Shown: positions 31,601 through 40,604 of the stretch, piece by piece | Numbering within the stretch: position 1 is the stretch's first letter | Layout: the number at the start of each line of letters is the position of its first letter | Source: an uncultured Mailhella sp. | GTDB taxonomy: Bacteria > Desulfobacterota > Desulfovibrionia > Desulfovibrionales > Desulfovibrionaceae | Length of the DNA: 64,000 nt | Assembly: GCF_947631555.1 (NCBI RefSeq) | Contig: NZ_CANRLT010000003.1 | Span: forward strand, 1-64,000 | Direction of reading: 5' to 3' | Program-made: the position numbers and the translations under genes | Notes under the pieces: model-generated | Told to the model about the DNA's origin: nothing | Seen by the model: the letters and a program-made list of their open reading frames with translations, nothing else | Database searches by the model: none

Positions 31601-31998
31601 AAACCAACCAGATTTTCACGCCGCGCCGGGTCGTGAAAAAGATGGTGGATGCGCTGGAACAGGAGAATCCGGGGTGCTTCGATAACCCGAACCACACCTT
31701 TGCCGACCTGTACATGAAGTCCGGCCTGTACATTACGGAGATTGTGAAGCGGCTCTATAACAGCCAGGGGCTGAAGGCAGCCTTCCCTGACGACAGGGAG
31801 CGTATTCTCCATATTCTGCGCAAACAGGTGTACGGCATGGCTCCTACGCGGATTATTTACCTTATCGCCACAAACTACATTCTGGGCTTTGATGAGGAGC
31901 TGAAGGCCGAGACCAGGAATTTTGTCGAGGCCGATGCGGCGGAGGCTGCAAAGAACGGGACACTTCAGGACCTGGTGAACCGGCATTTTGCAGGCTGA
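28621..31998 (+). CDS. GIY-YIG (T5orf172-like) nuclease domain fused to DEAH helicase, with degenerate methylase-like C-terminus
   Basis: N-term IYAYTTPG...GYIKIGYTEQDVKSRIDQQ; AKPRFGKT Walker A, DEAHEG; C-term NQIFTPRRVVKKMVDALE. Confidence 0.82.
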   Translation: MAMKTKDWIKTSSKVEPKIYAYTTPGVAYHDGYIKIGYTEQDVKSRIDQQTRTAGIKYKLEWDGRAVYTDGSKEPFRDTDFHVYLRRVGVKQPQDEGNEDFPPADRNEWFHIGPDESKGHFIRFCSNHGVLRDDLHAISSYLLREEQEEAVLQTVQYYKTHEGGEFLWNAKPRFGKTLSVYDFILRTKAQRVLVVTNRPAIAHSWYSDYERFIGRKNRYFFVRPIFDVKREPLTISYEEYLSTEEDRAERFSNAQPMGLIEFVSLQDLKGALRFGGKYDKLQEIEDIDWDLLVIDEAHEGVDTEKTDFAFDRIHRSFTLHLSGTPFKALANATFPEDAIYNWTYADEQRKKAEWSGSGENPYAPLPKLNLFTYQMSQIIMDELKQGIEIEGNTEEYAFDLNEFFAVNNGRFIHDEAVDKFLDALTTQEKFPFSTPELRNELRHTFWLLNRVESARLLARKLEKHPVFSEYTIVLAAGDGRLDDADATKESYDRVVEAIAKSDKTITLSVGQLTTGVTIPEWTAVLMLSNVRSPALYMQAAFRAQNPCLFRTGDSWYRKENAYVFDFDPARTLVIFEQFANDLSRDTAAGRGDVDARKRHIRELLNFFPVVGEDDDGEMVELDAEKVLSIPRKIKSVEVVRSGFMCNFLFQNISGVFQAPQEVREIIDQFKPVSESFNRGSIDTSPMEDVPLDDNGDVVLSDEHVVGLTPDVFGEKIYREIEADVSETIQAVSVGIGEKRPSEIEAIKEKLRKNIVAPVVQKAKEHYGSDMRKSDERQLERVLKVDTDRAVNKVFGNYNIEHRTIELERERALRKAKEEGATPRQIERLNAAHDEKQKKARESLETELIDTMHGLVKSTTETAVKTMETNVKTRLKESIEDDIRDHLRGFSRTIPSFLMAYGTEKVTLANFDQLIPDKVFREVTGISLDQFRMLRDGGDYIDKETGETKHYYGHLFDETVFDDSVQEFLRKRAELADYFDESHTEDIFDYIPPQKTNQIFTPRRVVKKMVDALEQENPGCFDNPNHTFADLYMKSGLYITEIVKRLYNSQGLKAAFPDDRERILHILRKQVYGMAPTRIIYLIATNYILGFDEELKAETRNFVEADAAEAAKNGTLQDLVNRHFAG

Positions 31999-32017
31999 AC
32001 CGCCGGAAGGCTTCCCA

Positions 32018-32061
32018 TACGCCAAAGCCCCCGCAGCGGAAGCTGCGGGGGCTTTGGCGTA
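32018..32061. terminator. Bidirectional terminator (20-bp perfect stem)
   Basis: TACGCCAAAGCCCCCGCAGC-GGAA-GCTGCGGGGGCTTTGGCGTA between convergent genes. Confidence 0.9.
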
Positions 32062-32076
32062 CGCGGGAGGACGGGA

Positions 32077-33375
32077 TTACTTTTCCGCCAGCACACGCGC
32101 AATAATGTCGCTTTCAAAGCGCGTGTAGTGCTTGAGGTCGAAGAGGGCGTCGAGTTCGGCGGGGGAGAGGTGCGCCTGAATCTCTTCGTCGGCGCGGATG
32201 AGTTCGGGGAAGGGCTTGCGGGTTTCCCAGCTTTCCATGGCGCGCTTCTGGACGACCACATAGGCCTGCTGGCGGGGCATGTTCTTTTCGATGAGCGCGG
32301 TGAGGACGCGCTGGGAGAAGAACAGGCCGTAGCTGCCCCAGAGGTTGCGTTCGATGTTTTCGGGCAGGAAGCGCAGGCCGTTCAGCAGGCGGGTGAGGCG
32401 GTGCAGAACGTAGTCCATGAGTATGGTGGAATCCGGCGTGATGATGCGTTCCACAGACGAATGGCTGATGTCGCGTTCGTGCCACAGCGCCTGATCTTCG
32501 AGAGAGGCCAGGGCGTTGGCGCGGATCACGCGGGCAAGGCCGCACATGTTTTCCGCGGAAATGGGGTTGCGCTTGTGCGGCATGGCGGAAGAGCCTTTCT
32601 GCCCCTTGGCAAAGCCTTCTTCCACTTCATGCACTTCCGTGCGCTGGAGGTGGCGCAGCTCGATGCAGAGGCGGTCCACGGTTCCGGCGGCAATGGCCAG
32701 AGACGTGAAGAAGTGGGCGTAGCGGTCGCGCTGGACGATCTGCGTGGAGATGATGTCCGGCTTGAGCCCGAGCAGCTCACAGGCGCGGGCTTCGATGGCC
32801 GGGGTGACAACGGTGTATGTGCCCACGGCTCCGGAGATCTTGCCGGTGCGTATATCTTCAATGGCGTCGGCAAGGCGCTTCCTGCCGCGCAGAAATTCGG
32901 CGTAGAATCCGGCGAATTTGTAGCCGTAGGTGGTGGGTTCGGCATGGATGCCGTGGGAACGGCCGATGCAGACCAGCCCCTGATGTTCGCGGACAATCTT
33001 TTCCAGGGCGGCGAGCACGAGGTCGAAGTCTTCAAGGAGCATACGCCCGGCCTGTACCATCTGCAGGGCCATGGCTGTGTCCACGATGTCGGAGGAGGTG
33101 CAGCCCAGGTGGATGAAGCGGGCCGAAGGGCCGATCTTTTCTTCAAGGAAGGTCAGGAAGGCGATGATGTCGTGGCGGGTGACCTGCTCGATGTCCAGTA
33201 TTCTGTCCACATCGAAGTCCACGTCCGCAAGAATGTTCTTCAGATTCGCGTCAGGGATGACGCCTGCTTCGTTCCAGGCGCGGCAGACGGCCTGCTCGAC
33301 CTTGAACCAGCAGCGGTAGCGGTTTTCCAGAGTCCAGATAGCGGCCATTTCCGGCCGGGAATAGCGATCGATCAC
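32077..33375 (-). CDS. purB: Adenylosuccinate lyase
   Basis: MIDRYSRPEMAAIW (GTG start), GSSAMPHKRNPISAEN signature. Confidence 0.95.
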   Translation of the reverse strand: MIDRYSRPEMAAIWTLENRYRCWFKVEQAVCRAWNEAGVIPDANLKNILADVDFDVDRILDIEQVTRHDIIAFLTFLEEKIGPSARFIHLGCTSSDIVDTAMALQMVQAGRMLLEDFDLVLAALEKIVREHQGLVCIGRSHGIHAEPTTYGYKFAGFYAEFLRGRKRLADAIEDIRTGKISGAVGTYTVVTPAIEARACELLGLKPDIISTQIVQRDRYAHFFTSLAIAAGTVDRLCIELRHLQRTEVHEVEEGFAKGQKGSSAMPHKRNPISAENMCGLARVIRANALASLEDQALWHERDISHSSVERIITPDSTILMDYVLHRLTRLLNGLRFLPENIERNLWGSYGLFFSQRVLTALIEKNMPRQQAYVVVQKRAMESWETRKPFPELIRADEEIQAHLSPAELDALFDLKHYTRFESDIIARVLAEK

Positions 33376-33537
33376 AGATACCTCTCTGTATCGTTGCCGA
33401 AGCCTGCGGCTTCGCTGTGTATTGCGGGGGAGTGCGCATACCGCGGAAAGCGGTTTTTGCAAACAGGAAAAGGCGTGCCCGCCAGAAGCCGGCACGCCGG
33501 AAAATAACCGCGTCAGGAAACGGCGCGGACGCCGGAC

Positions 33538-33648
33538 TTACTTCCTGGCGGCCGCCTGAGCTTCGTGGATGCGTTCCTTGATGCGCTGGGCACGGCGATG
33601 GCGGCGGCGCTGCAGTTCCTTGGCACGTTCGATCTTCTTATGGGCCAT
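33538..33648 (-). CDS. Highly basic 36-aa small protein
   Basis: MAHKKIERAKELQRRRHRRAQRIKERIHEAQAAARK with AAGGAG RBS upstream; not in the supplied ORF list (below length cutoff). Confidence 0.6.
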   Translation of the reverse strand: MAHKKIERAKELQRRRHRRAQRIKERIHEAQAAARK

Positions 33649-33819
33649 GAGATTGCTCCTTCGTAAAGATTACTGGATGTCTATAAACTTTCCCGTCCGC
33701 TCTGTCCAGTGGCGGAGGGGCGGAAAACGGGCGTTTTTCCGGGCTGCGCACCGCCTTGTCAGAAGGGGGGCGGGCGCGTATTCTCCTGGGCATGACGGCA
33801 AAGCGGGGAGAGGAGACGC

Positions 33820-34224
33820 ATGGACGCTTTTGAAACAGAGACTGGCACGCTGGACGCACTTCTGGGGATAGTGTGCGAAGACATCGGTCCGGACGGGCAC
33901 TGCGTGCTGTCCATGCCTCTGGACGGACGGCACAGGAACCTCATGGGCGCGGCCCACGGCGGGAGTATCTTCACCCTTGCGGACAACGCCTTTGGCCGGG
34001 GCTGCCGCGCCGCGGGGCTGCTCTGCGTCACGGCGCAGGCGTCCATTTCCTATCTGCGGCCCGGGCTTGCGGGGCCGCTTCGCGCCGAGGCCCGGCCCGT
34101 GAAACTCGGCCGCAGCCTTGCCGTGTACGATGTGCAGGTTTTTGACGGCGGGGGAGCGCTCATTGCCAGGGCCGCCGTGACGGGCCATGTCCAGGAACGT
34201 TTTGACACGGGCGAACATGTCTGA
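33820..34224 (+). CDS. PaaI-family hotdog thioesterase
   Basis: NLMGAAHGGSIFTLADNAFG motif. Confidence 0.85.
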   Translation: MDAFETETGTLDALLGIVCEDIGPDGHCVLSMPLDGRHRNLMGAAHGGSIFTLADNAFGRGCRAAGLLCVTAQASISYLRPGLAGPLRAEARPVKLGRSLAVYDVQVFDGGGALIARAAVTGHVQERFDTGEHV

Positions 34225-35839
34225 ACAGGAATTTTTTGCTTTCGATGACGAAGGCCCGCTTGCCGGCGAGGAGCGGCGCTGCTTTTCCATCCCGGACAAG
34301 GCGCACGGGGAGCGGCTGGACGCCTTTCTGCGCTCCGTGACAGGGCTGTCCCGCAGCCGTGTCAAGAAAACGGTGGAACAGGGCGGCTGCCTTGTGGACG
34401 GACGGCCCTGCCTCAGCCCGGACGCTCGTCTGCGGACGGGGCAGACGCTGGAATTTGCCCTGCCCGGGCCGTCCGATGTGGTCACGCCGGAAGAAGGGCC
34501 GCTGGACATCGTGTACAGCGATGCGGATATTGCCGTTGTCAACAAGCCCGCGGGCCTGACCATGCACCCCTGCCCGAGCTGTCCTTCCGGCACGCTGGTG
34601 CACCGTCTCCTGGCGCGCTTTCCTGTCCTCATGCAGCAGGAAGGCCCGCGCCCGGGCATAGTCCACCGCCTGGACAAGGACACGTCCGGTCTGGTGGTCA
34701 TTGCCCTGTCTGAACGGGCGCGCCTGCGCCTTGCCGAAGCCTTTGCCGCACGGGAGGTGCACAAGACCTATCTGGCGCTGACGCGGGGCATTCCCCCGCA
34801 GGAAGGCGGGAGCGAACAGCCCATAGGCCGCCACCCCGCGCTGAAGACGCGCATGGCCGTAGTCCCTGTGGAGCGCGGCGGGCGGGAGGCGCGCACGGCC
34901 TGGAAGACGCTTTACGCCGCGCCCTCAGGCCGGTTTGCGCTTTTGGCAGTGCAGATCTTCACGGGGCGCACGCACCAGATCCGCGTCCACATGGCGAACC
35001 TTGGCCATCCGCTCTGGGGGGATGCCGTGTACGGGCCGCGTGATGCGGAAGACCCCGCCCCGCGGCAGATGCTTCACGCCTGGAAGCTGGAATTTCTGCA
35101 CCCGGTCACGGGGAAGGCTCTGGCCTTTCAGTGCCCGCCGCCGGAGGACATGCCCAGGGCCATGCTGGCGCTGGAACGGGAGACGCAGCGCCTTATCCTC
35201 ACGGGGACGCCCGGCTGCGGGAAATCCGCGGTGCTGGAGCGCTTCAGGGCGCGGGGTGTGTCCGTGTGGAGCGCAGACGCCGTGGTTGCGGAACTCTACA
35301 GCCCGAAGTCCGACGGCTGGTACCTCATGCGCCAGCGCTGGGGCGACGCCTTTTTCCGCGAGGACGGCAGCGTGGATCGTGCGAGGCTCACAACATTGCT
35401 TGCCGAAACGCCCGGGATGCGGCGCGAGCTGGAGCGCCTCATCCATCCCCTGGTGCGGGCTTCCATGGAGCGTTTTTTTGAGCAGGAGACCAAAGCCCGC
35501 CGCCCCGTGGCCGCTGCGGAAGTCCCGCTCTGGTTCGAGACGGGCTGGCCGCGGCCGGAAGGCGCAAACATCGTGGTGATCACCTGCCCGGACGCCGTGC
35601 GCCATGCCCGCCTTTGCCGGACGCGGGGCTGGAACGTGGAGAAGATCGCCGCGGTGGAAAGCTGGCAGTGGTCTCAGGAAGAAAAAGCCGCCGCTGCGGA
35701 GCTGACCCTGTCCAACGCGGGTTCGCTGGAAGACCTGGACCGCGGAGTGGAAGCTCTTTTTTGCACGCTGAAGGAGCGGGGCAAGGCCCGTGAACAGGAG
35801 CGGCTGACCCTGTGGCGCGGGCTGTGGGACCGGCGCTGA
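34217..35839 (+). CDS. RluA-family pseudouridine synthase fused to dephospho-CoA kinase (CoaE-like)
   Basis: GIVHRLDKDTSGLVVIA (RluA motif II), then LTGTPGCGKSAVLERFRARGVSVWSADAVV P-loop kinase domain. Confidence 0.88.
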   Translation: MSEQEFFAFDDEGPLAGEERRCFSIPDKAHGERLDAFLRSVTGLSRSRVKKTVEQGGCLVDGRPCLSPDARLRTGQTLEFALPGPSDVVTPEEGPLDIVYSDADIAVVNKPAGLTMHPCPSCPSGTLVHRLLARFPVLMQQEGPRPGIVHRLDKDTSGLVVIALSERARLRLAEAFAAREVHKTYLALTRGIPPQEGGSEQPIGRHPALKTRMAVVPVERGGREARTAWKTLYAAPSGRFALLAVQIFTGRTHQIRVHMANLGHPLWGDAVYGPRDAEDPAPRQMLHAWKLEFLHPVTGKALAFQCPPPEDMPRAMLALERETQRLILTGTPGCGKSAVLERFRARGVSVWSADAVVAELYSPKSDGWYLMRQRWGDAFFREDGSVDRARLTTLLAETPGMRRELERLIHPLVRASMERFFEQETKARRPVAAAEVPLWFETGWPRPEGANIVVITCPDAVRHARLCRTRGWNVEKIAAVESWQWSQEEKAAAAELTLSNAGSLEDLDRGVEALFCTLKERGKAREQERLTLWRGLWDRR

Positions 35840-35860
35840 AATTTTGCGCAGACGAAAAGG

Positions 35861-35883
35861 GGCGGCCCCGAAGAGCCGCCCTC
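35861..35883. terminator. Stem-loop between convergent genes
   Basis: gggcggc-cccgaaga-gccgccc. Confidence 0.6.
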
Positions 35884-35919
35884 AGAAAGAATCCGTGCCG
35901 GAACATCCATGCCGGAAGA

Positions 35920-37185
35920 TCAATCCCAGACGCGCTTGTCCTCGATGGGCTTGATCTGCGGAGGCAGGCTGCCGGGCGTGAGGATGCGCAGTTCCGGGCG
36001 CAGCTTGATGCGTTCGCGGAACATGTGCTGAAGTTCTTCCTTGCGCTTGAAGCTGCTGGCCTCGATGTAGAGCACCATTTCGTCCACGCCGCCAGGGTTG
36101 GTGACTTCGATCTGCCAGCGCTTGATTTCCTCAAAGCGGGCCATGACCTGTTCCACCTGATGGGGGTAGACGAACAGACCCTTGATGCGCGCCGTGGTGT
36201 CCACGCGGCCCACGATGTTGCCCAGCCGCGGGCTGGTGCGGCCGCAGGCGCAGGGCGTCCGGTCGATGTAGGAGAGATCGCCCGTGGCCAGACGGATGAG
36301 CGGATAGGTCTTGTTGAAGGCCGTGACCACCACTTCGCCCACTTCGCCGTCCTTCAGCGGGATGCCGGTGTCGGGATGGCAGATTTCCACATAGCAGCGG
36401 TTGGAGATGTGCAGGCCGCTCTTCTGGAAGCACTCGTAGCCGATACAGCCAACGTCGGCCGTGCCGTAGCCCTGGCGCATGACAATGTCGTACTTCTTTT
36501 CAAGCTGATTGCGTATCTTTTCGGAGAGGCGTTCGCCGGTGACGAAGGCAACTTCCAGGAAGAGATCCTTGCGCAGGTTAAGCCCCTTTTCCTCGGCTCT
36601 CTGGGCAAGGTGCATGAGGAAGCTCGGCGTGCCCACATAGCCGGAGACGCGCAGCTTCTGCATGATGTCAAGCTGGGTGGCGGCGTCGGTAGGGCCGGCG
36701 GGGATGGAGGCGCAGCCCAGGTTGCGCAGAGGCTCTTCAAAGATCAGGCCGGCGGGCGAAAGGTGGTAGGGCAGCGTTACCTGCACGGTGTCGCCGGGGC
36801 GGAAGCCCACGGAATAGAAGGCTTCCGTGTAGCCCCAGTAGTCGTCACTGCGGTCTTCAGGGTCGAAGATGGGGCCGGGGGACAGGAAGACGCGGTGCAG
36901 TTCGCCAATATCCTTGGTGAGCAGCCCGCCCAGACGCGGACCCATGGTCTGAAGAAAGATGAGTTCCTTCTTCTTCAGAATGGGGATGTGCTTGAGGTCG
37001 GCCAGCGTCTTGAATTTTTCGACGTTGAACTGGGCGCGGTCGAAACGCTTCTTCACGTCTTCGGAATAGCGGTAGGCGTAGGAGAGCAGGTCTTTCAGCT
37101 GGATGAGGTTGTACTGGCGGCGTTCGCTTTCGTCGAGTACTTCGCGCCGGCTGTAGATGCCTTCCGTGCGGTCTTTACGGGTCAT
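35920..37185 (-). CDS. Phenylacetate-CoA ligase family (AMP-forming)
   Basis: QGYGTADVGCIGYEC, RTPCACGRTSPRLGNIVGRVDTTARIKGLFVYPHQVE. Confidence 0.88.
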   Translation of the reverse strand: MTRKDRTEGIYSRREVLDESERRQYNLIQLKDLLSYAYRYSEDVKKRFDRAQFNVEKFKTLADLKHIPILKKKELIFLQTMGPRLGGLLTKDIGELHRVFLSPGPIFDPEDRSDDYWGYTEAFYSVGFRPGDTVQVTLPYHLSPAGLIFEEPLRNLGCASIPAGPTDAATQLDIMQKLRVSGYVGTPSFLMHLAQRAEEKGLNLRKDLFLEVAFVTGERLSEKIRNQLEKKYDIVMRQGYGTADVGCIGYECFQKSGLHISNRCYVEICHPDTGIPLKDGEVGEVVVTAFNKTYPLIRLATGDLSYIDRTPCACGRTSPRLGNIVGRVDTTARIKGLFVYPHQVEQVMARFEEIKRWQIEVTNPGGVDEMVLYIEASSFKRKEELQHMFRERIKLRPELRILTPGSLPPQIKPIEDKRVWD

Positions 37186-37459
37186 GGACAGGCTCCAGAA
37201 AGGGGATGCTGTGGTTTGGATGCAAGAAAGGGTTCTTATAGCCAATCCGTGAAAATATTGCAAGGATTTTTTTATTTTTTCATTTATTTCAAATAGTTAT
37301 AAGATATATTTTCCCGCTTGATTTCCCACGCGCAGAAAGGGTATGGTGCAGGCACGGGCTGCGGCTTGCCTGAGGCGCAGTCGTTTTTCCTTTTCGCCCC
37401 TTTTCCCTGCGCCGGCCTCACCGCGGCTTCGGCGATGTTTTTTTTGAGGTTGAAGCCCA

Positions 37460-38890
37460 ATGATGCCGATGATGCCGAAAGTCGTTCTTCTGGGGCGCCC
37501 CAACGTGGGCAAGTCCACCCTGTTCAACCGTCTCATCCGCAGCAATCGCGCCATTACCCACGACCGGCCGGGCGTCACCCGCGACCGCATGGAAGGCGTG
37601 GTGCGTTCCCGCTTCGGGCGGGATTTCGCCCTGGTGGACACCGGCGGCATCACGCTGGACAGCCATCACGCCGTGGCCGAAGGGCCGGCGGGCATACGCG
37701 GCTTTGAGGCCGAAATTCTACGGCAGGCGGAGATCGCCCTCAAGGAAGCGGACGTCGTCTGCATGGTGGCGGACGGGCGCGACGGGCTTATGCCCTTTGA
37801 CGAACATCTGGCTTCCTACCTGCGCCGCTGCGGCAGGCCCGTGCTCCTGGTGGTGAACAAGGTGGACGGCGCGGAAAGGGAAGACGTGATGCTGGCCGAA
37901 TTCCACGGCCTGGGCTTCCCGCTCATCGCCTGTTCCGCCGAACACGGCCATAACCTCCGTGCGCTGGAGGAAGAGATTCGGGACATGCTTCCCGAAGCGG
38001 ACGATGCCGCGGAAGAGGAAGAGCGCCCGGCTGAAGAGCTGGAGGCCGCCCAGGATGCGCCCGGCGTGCGCCGCCGCAGGGTGACGGATCACATGCGCCT
38101 CTGCCTTCTGGGGTGCCCCAACGCGGGCAAGTCTTCCATGACCAACGCCTTTCTTGGCGAGGAGCGCATGATCGTGAGCGATCAGGCCGGAACCACCCGC
38201 GACAGCGTCGATGTTTCCATGCAGAGGGGCGGCCGCACCTATACCTTTGTGGACACCGCGGGCGTGCGCAGGCGTTCGCGCATTACGGACACCGTGGAGC
38301 GCTTTTCCGTGAATTCCTCACTGAAGAGCACCACCAAGGCGGACGTGACCCTTCTGCTCATCGATGCCGTGGAAGGGCTGACCGCGCAGGACAAGCGCCT
38401 CATCGAGCTTCTGGACGAACGCAAAACGCCCTTTCTCATCGTGGTGAACAAGATCGACCTCATTCCGCTGAAGGCACGCACCGCTCTCATGCGCGACTTC
38501 AAGGAGACCCTCGGCTTCTGTTCCCATGTGCCCGTGGTGCCCGCGTCGGCGCGTACCGGCGAGGGCCTGGACAGGCTCATTCCGCTGGCGGAACGCATCT
38601 ACGCCGAATGCGGAACCCGCGTTTCCACGGGCCTGCTCAACCGCGCCATGGAAGAGACGCTGGCCCGGCATCAGGCTCCCGTGGTGCGCCGCGTGCGCCC
38701 GAAGTTCTTCTACCTCACCCAGGCGGAGAGCGAGCCGCCCACCTTTGTCTGCTTCGTGAACGATGCCGGCAGGGTGGCCGAATCCTATGTACGCTACCTG
38801 GAAAAATCCCTGCGCCGCATCTTTGGCATCAGGTACGCGCCCATGCGCCTGCACCTGCGTTCTTCCCACGAAAAGAAGGAAAGGAAGTGA
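37460..38890 (+). CDS. der: Ribosome biogenesis GTPase Der (EngA)
   Basis: Two G domains: GRPNVGKSTLFNRL and GCPNAGKSSMTNAF, C-terminal KH-like domain. Confidence 0.95.
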   Translation: MMPMMPKVVLLGRPNVGKSTLFNRLIRSNRAITHDRPGVTRDRMEGVVRSRFGRDFALVDTGGITLDSHHAVAEGPAGIRGFEAEILRQAEIALKEADVVCMVADGRDGLMPFDEHLASYLRRCGRPVLLVVNKVDGAEREDVMLAEFHGLGFPLIACSAEHGHNLRALEEEIRDMLPEADDAAEEEERPAEELEAAQDAPGVRRRRVTDHMRLCLLGCPNAGKSSMTNAFLGEERMIVSDQAGTTRDSVDVSMQRGGRTYTFVDTAGVRRRSRITDTVERFSVNSSLKSTTKADVTLLLIDAVEGLTAQDKRLIELLDERKTPFLIVVNKIDLIPLKARTALMRDFKETLGFCSHVPVVPASARTGEGLDRLIPLAERIYAECGTRVSTGLLNRAMEETLARHQAPVVRRVRPKFFYLTQAESEPPTFVCFVNDAGRVAESYVRYLEKSLRRIFGIRYAPMRLHLRSSHEKKERK

Positions 38891-39005
38891 GAGGCGGTTT
38901 TCCTGCAGGCGTCCCGCGTCTGCGCCTTGGCTGCGACCGAATGTTTGACCGCGCCCCCTGCGACCGACTCTGTGACCGATGATCCTGTGAAGGACCCGAA
39001 GCCTC

Positions 39006-39674
39006 ATGGAAGCTCCCGTTATTGCCATTGCTGAAGACCTGCGTACGCTTTGCCCGGAATGCCGTCTGGGCTGGCTGACGTTTTCCGCCGTTCCCCGTGA
39101 ATCCGGCGTGGAGATGGACGCCTGCCTCGGCCTGCTGCTTCCAGAACTCAAGGCCGTGCTGGAGCAGACACCCCTTGCCGATATGCCGAATCTGGGGGAA
39201 TCCCGCCGCGCGTACAAGGCCTGCGGCAAAGACCCGGGCCGCTGGCGCGTCTCTTCGGAGGCTCTGTACCGCCGCGTGCGTCAGGGACGGGAGCTGTACC
39301 GCATCAATACCGTGGTGGACGTGAACAACCTTGTTTCTCTGGAAACCGGCTTTTCCCTCGGCTCCTACGACAGGGACCATCTGGGCCGTGCGCTGGTTCT
39401 GCGGCGCGGTCTTGCCGGGGAGAGCTACGACGGCATCGGCAAGGGCGCCGTTGACCTCGAACACCTGCCCCTGCTCGCCGACGAACACGGGCCTGTGGGC
39501 AGCCCGACCAGCGATTCCACCCGCGCCATGATCACGGGAGAGAGCCGCCGCATACTTACGCTTATGTACAGCTTTTCGCCGCTCAGAGAGCTGGAACGGG
39601 CCGTGGAACTGGCCGCCGCACGCTTTTCCGCACTTGCCGGAGCGGAAGATCTGCACAAGGGAATCCTGGCATGA
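39006..39674 (+). CDS. B3/B4 (tRNA-binding/editing-like) domain protein
   Basis: SRRAYKACGKDPGRWRVSSEALYRRVRQG...NTVVDVNNLVSLETGFSLGSYD. Confidence 0.82.
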   Translation: MEAPVIAIAEDLRTLCPECRLGWLTFSAVPRESGVEMDACLGLLLPELKAVLEQTPLADMPNLGESRRAYKACGKDPGRWRVSSEALYRRVRQGRELYRINTVVDVNNLVSLETGFSLGSYDRDHLGRALVLRRGLAGESYDGIGKGAVDLEHLPLLADEHGPVGSPTSDSTRAMITGESRRILTLMYSFSPLRELERAVELAAARFSALAGAEDLHKGILA

Positions 39675-40543
39675 ACGTGAATGACGCCCGCTTCTGGAAG
39701 GGCACCCTTTACTGCCTGCTTGCCGCGCTTGTCTGGGCGTCCATCGCCCCCGCGTCCCGAGCCTGCTTTGAAGCGGGCATGAGTCCCACTTCCGTGGGCT
39801 TCTGGCGCATAGCCATGGCCAGTGTCTGCTTTCTGATCCACGCCGTTGTGCGCCGCGAATTCAAGCCCAGCCTCCGCGATGCCGCCGTCATCATGTTCTT
39901 CGGGGCCGTTTCCGTCAGCCTTTTCGTGATCACCATCCAGATTTCCATCCAGAAGAGCGGCGGCGCCATGGCCATCATTCTGCTGTTCACGGCTCCGGCA
40001 TGGGTGGCCCTGTTCTCACGCCTGTTCTTCAAGGAGCAGCTCACGGGTTCACGGCTTTTTGCCATGGCCATAGCCATGCTGGGCACGGCACTGGTCTGCG
40101 CGGCCGGCAGCAGCCTGGGCACGGGCGAGTTCTCCTGGCTGGGCATCTTCTGCGGGCTGGCCTCCGGCTTCTTCTACGGCCTGCAATTTCCCTTCTTCGT
40201 CTGGTGGAAGGACAAGTATTCCACGGCCACGCTCTTTGGCCTGAGTTTCAGCGCGGCGGCCATAGTCATGTCCGGCTTTGCCGGACCGCTGCCCCTGGAG
40301 AATGTCAAGGGCATGAGCGCACTCCTCATCCTTGGCATCCTGTCTTCCTATCTTGCCTATTTTCTCTACGGGCTGTCCCTGCGGCTCATTTCTCAGGTGC
40401 AGGCGGCGATTCTGGGCAACCTTGAGCCTGTGGCGGCCACACTGCTTTCCTGGTGGCTCTGGGACGAAAATTTTTCATTTATTGGCTGGGTGGGCTGCGC
40501 CCTCGTCATCGGCTCCGTGCTTCTGCTCACGGTGAAGCGCTGA
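39671..40543 (+). CDS. EamA/DMT family transporter
   Basis: Ten TM-like segments; LRLISQVQAAILGNLEPVAATLLSWWLWDE. Confidence 0.87.
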   Translation: MNVNDARFWKGTLYCLLAALVWASIAPASRACFEAGMSPTSVGFWRIAMASVCFLIHAVVRREFKPSLRDAAVIMFFGAVSVSLFVITIQISIQKSGGAMAIILLFTAPAWVALFSRLFFKEQLTGSRLFAMAIAMLGTALVCAAGSSLGTGEFSWLGIFCGLASGFFYGLQFPFFVWWKDKYSTATLFGLSFSAAAIVMSGFAGPLPLENVKGMSALLILGILSSYLAYFLYGLSLRLISQVQAAILGNLEPVAATLLSWWLWDENFSFIGWVGCALVIGSVLLLTVKR

Positions 40544-40550
40544 AAAACGC

Positions 40551-40585
40551 AAAAAGCCTCCGAAGCAGCAGCTCCGAAGGCTTTG
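40551..40585. terminator. Bidirectional terminator-like stem-loop
   Basis: aaaaagcctccgaagcagcagctccgaaggcttt. Confidence 0.7.
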
Positions 40586-40604
40586 CCCTGCTGTTTTTAA
40601 CGCT

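Noticed and set aside
32128-33507. 459-aa plus-strand ORF
   Set aside because: Antisense shadow of purB.
35812-37296. 494-aa plus-strand ORF
   Set aside because: Antisense shadow of the phenylacetate-CoA ligase family gene.
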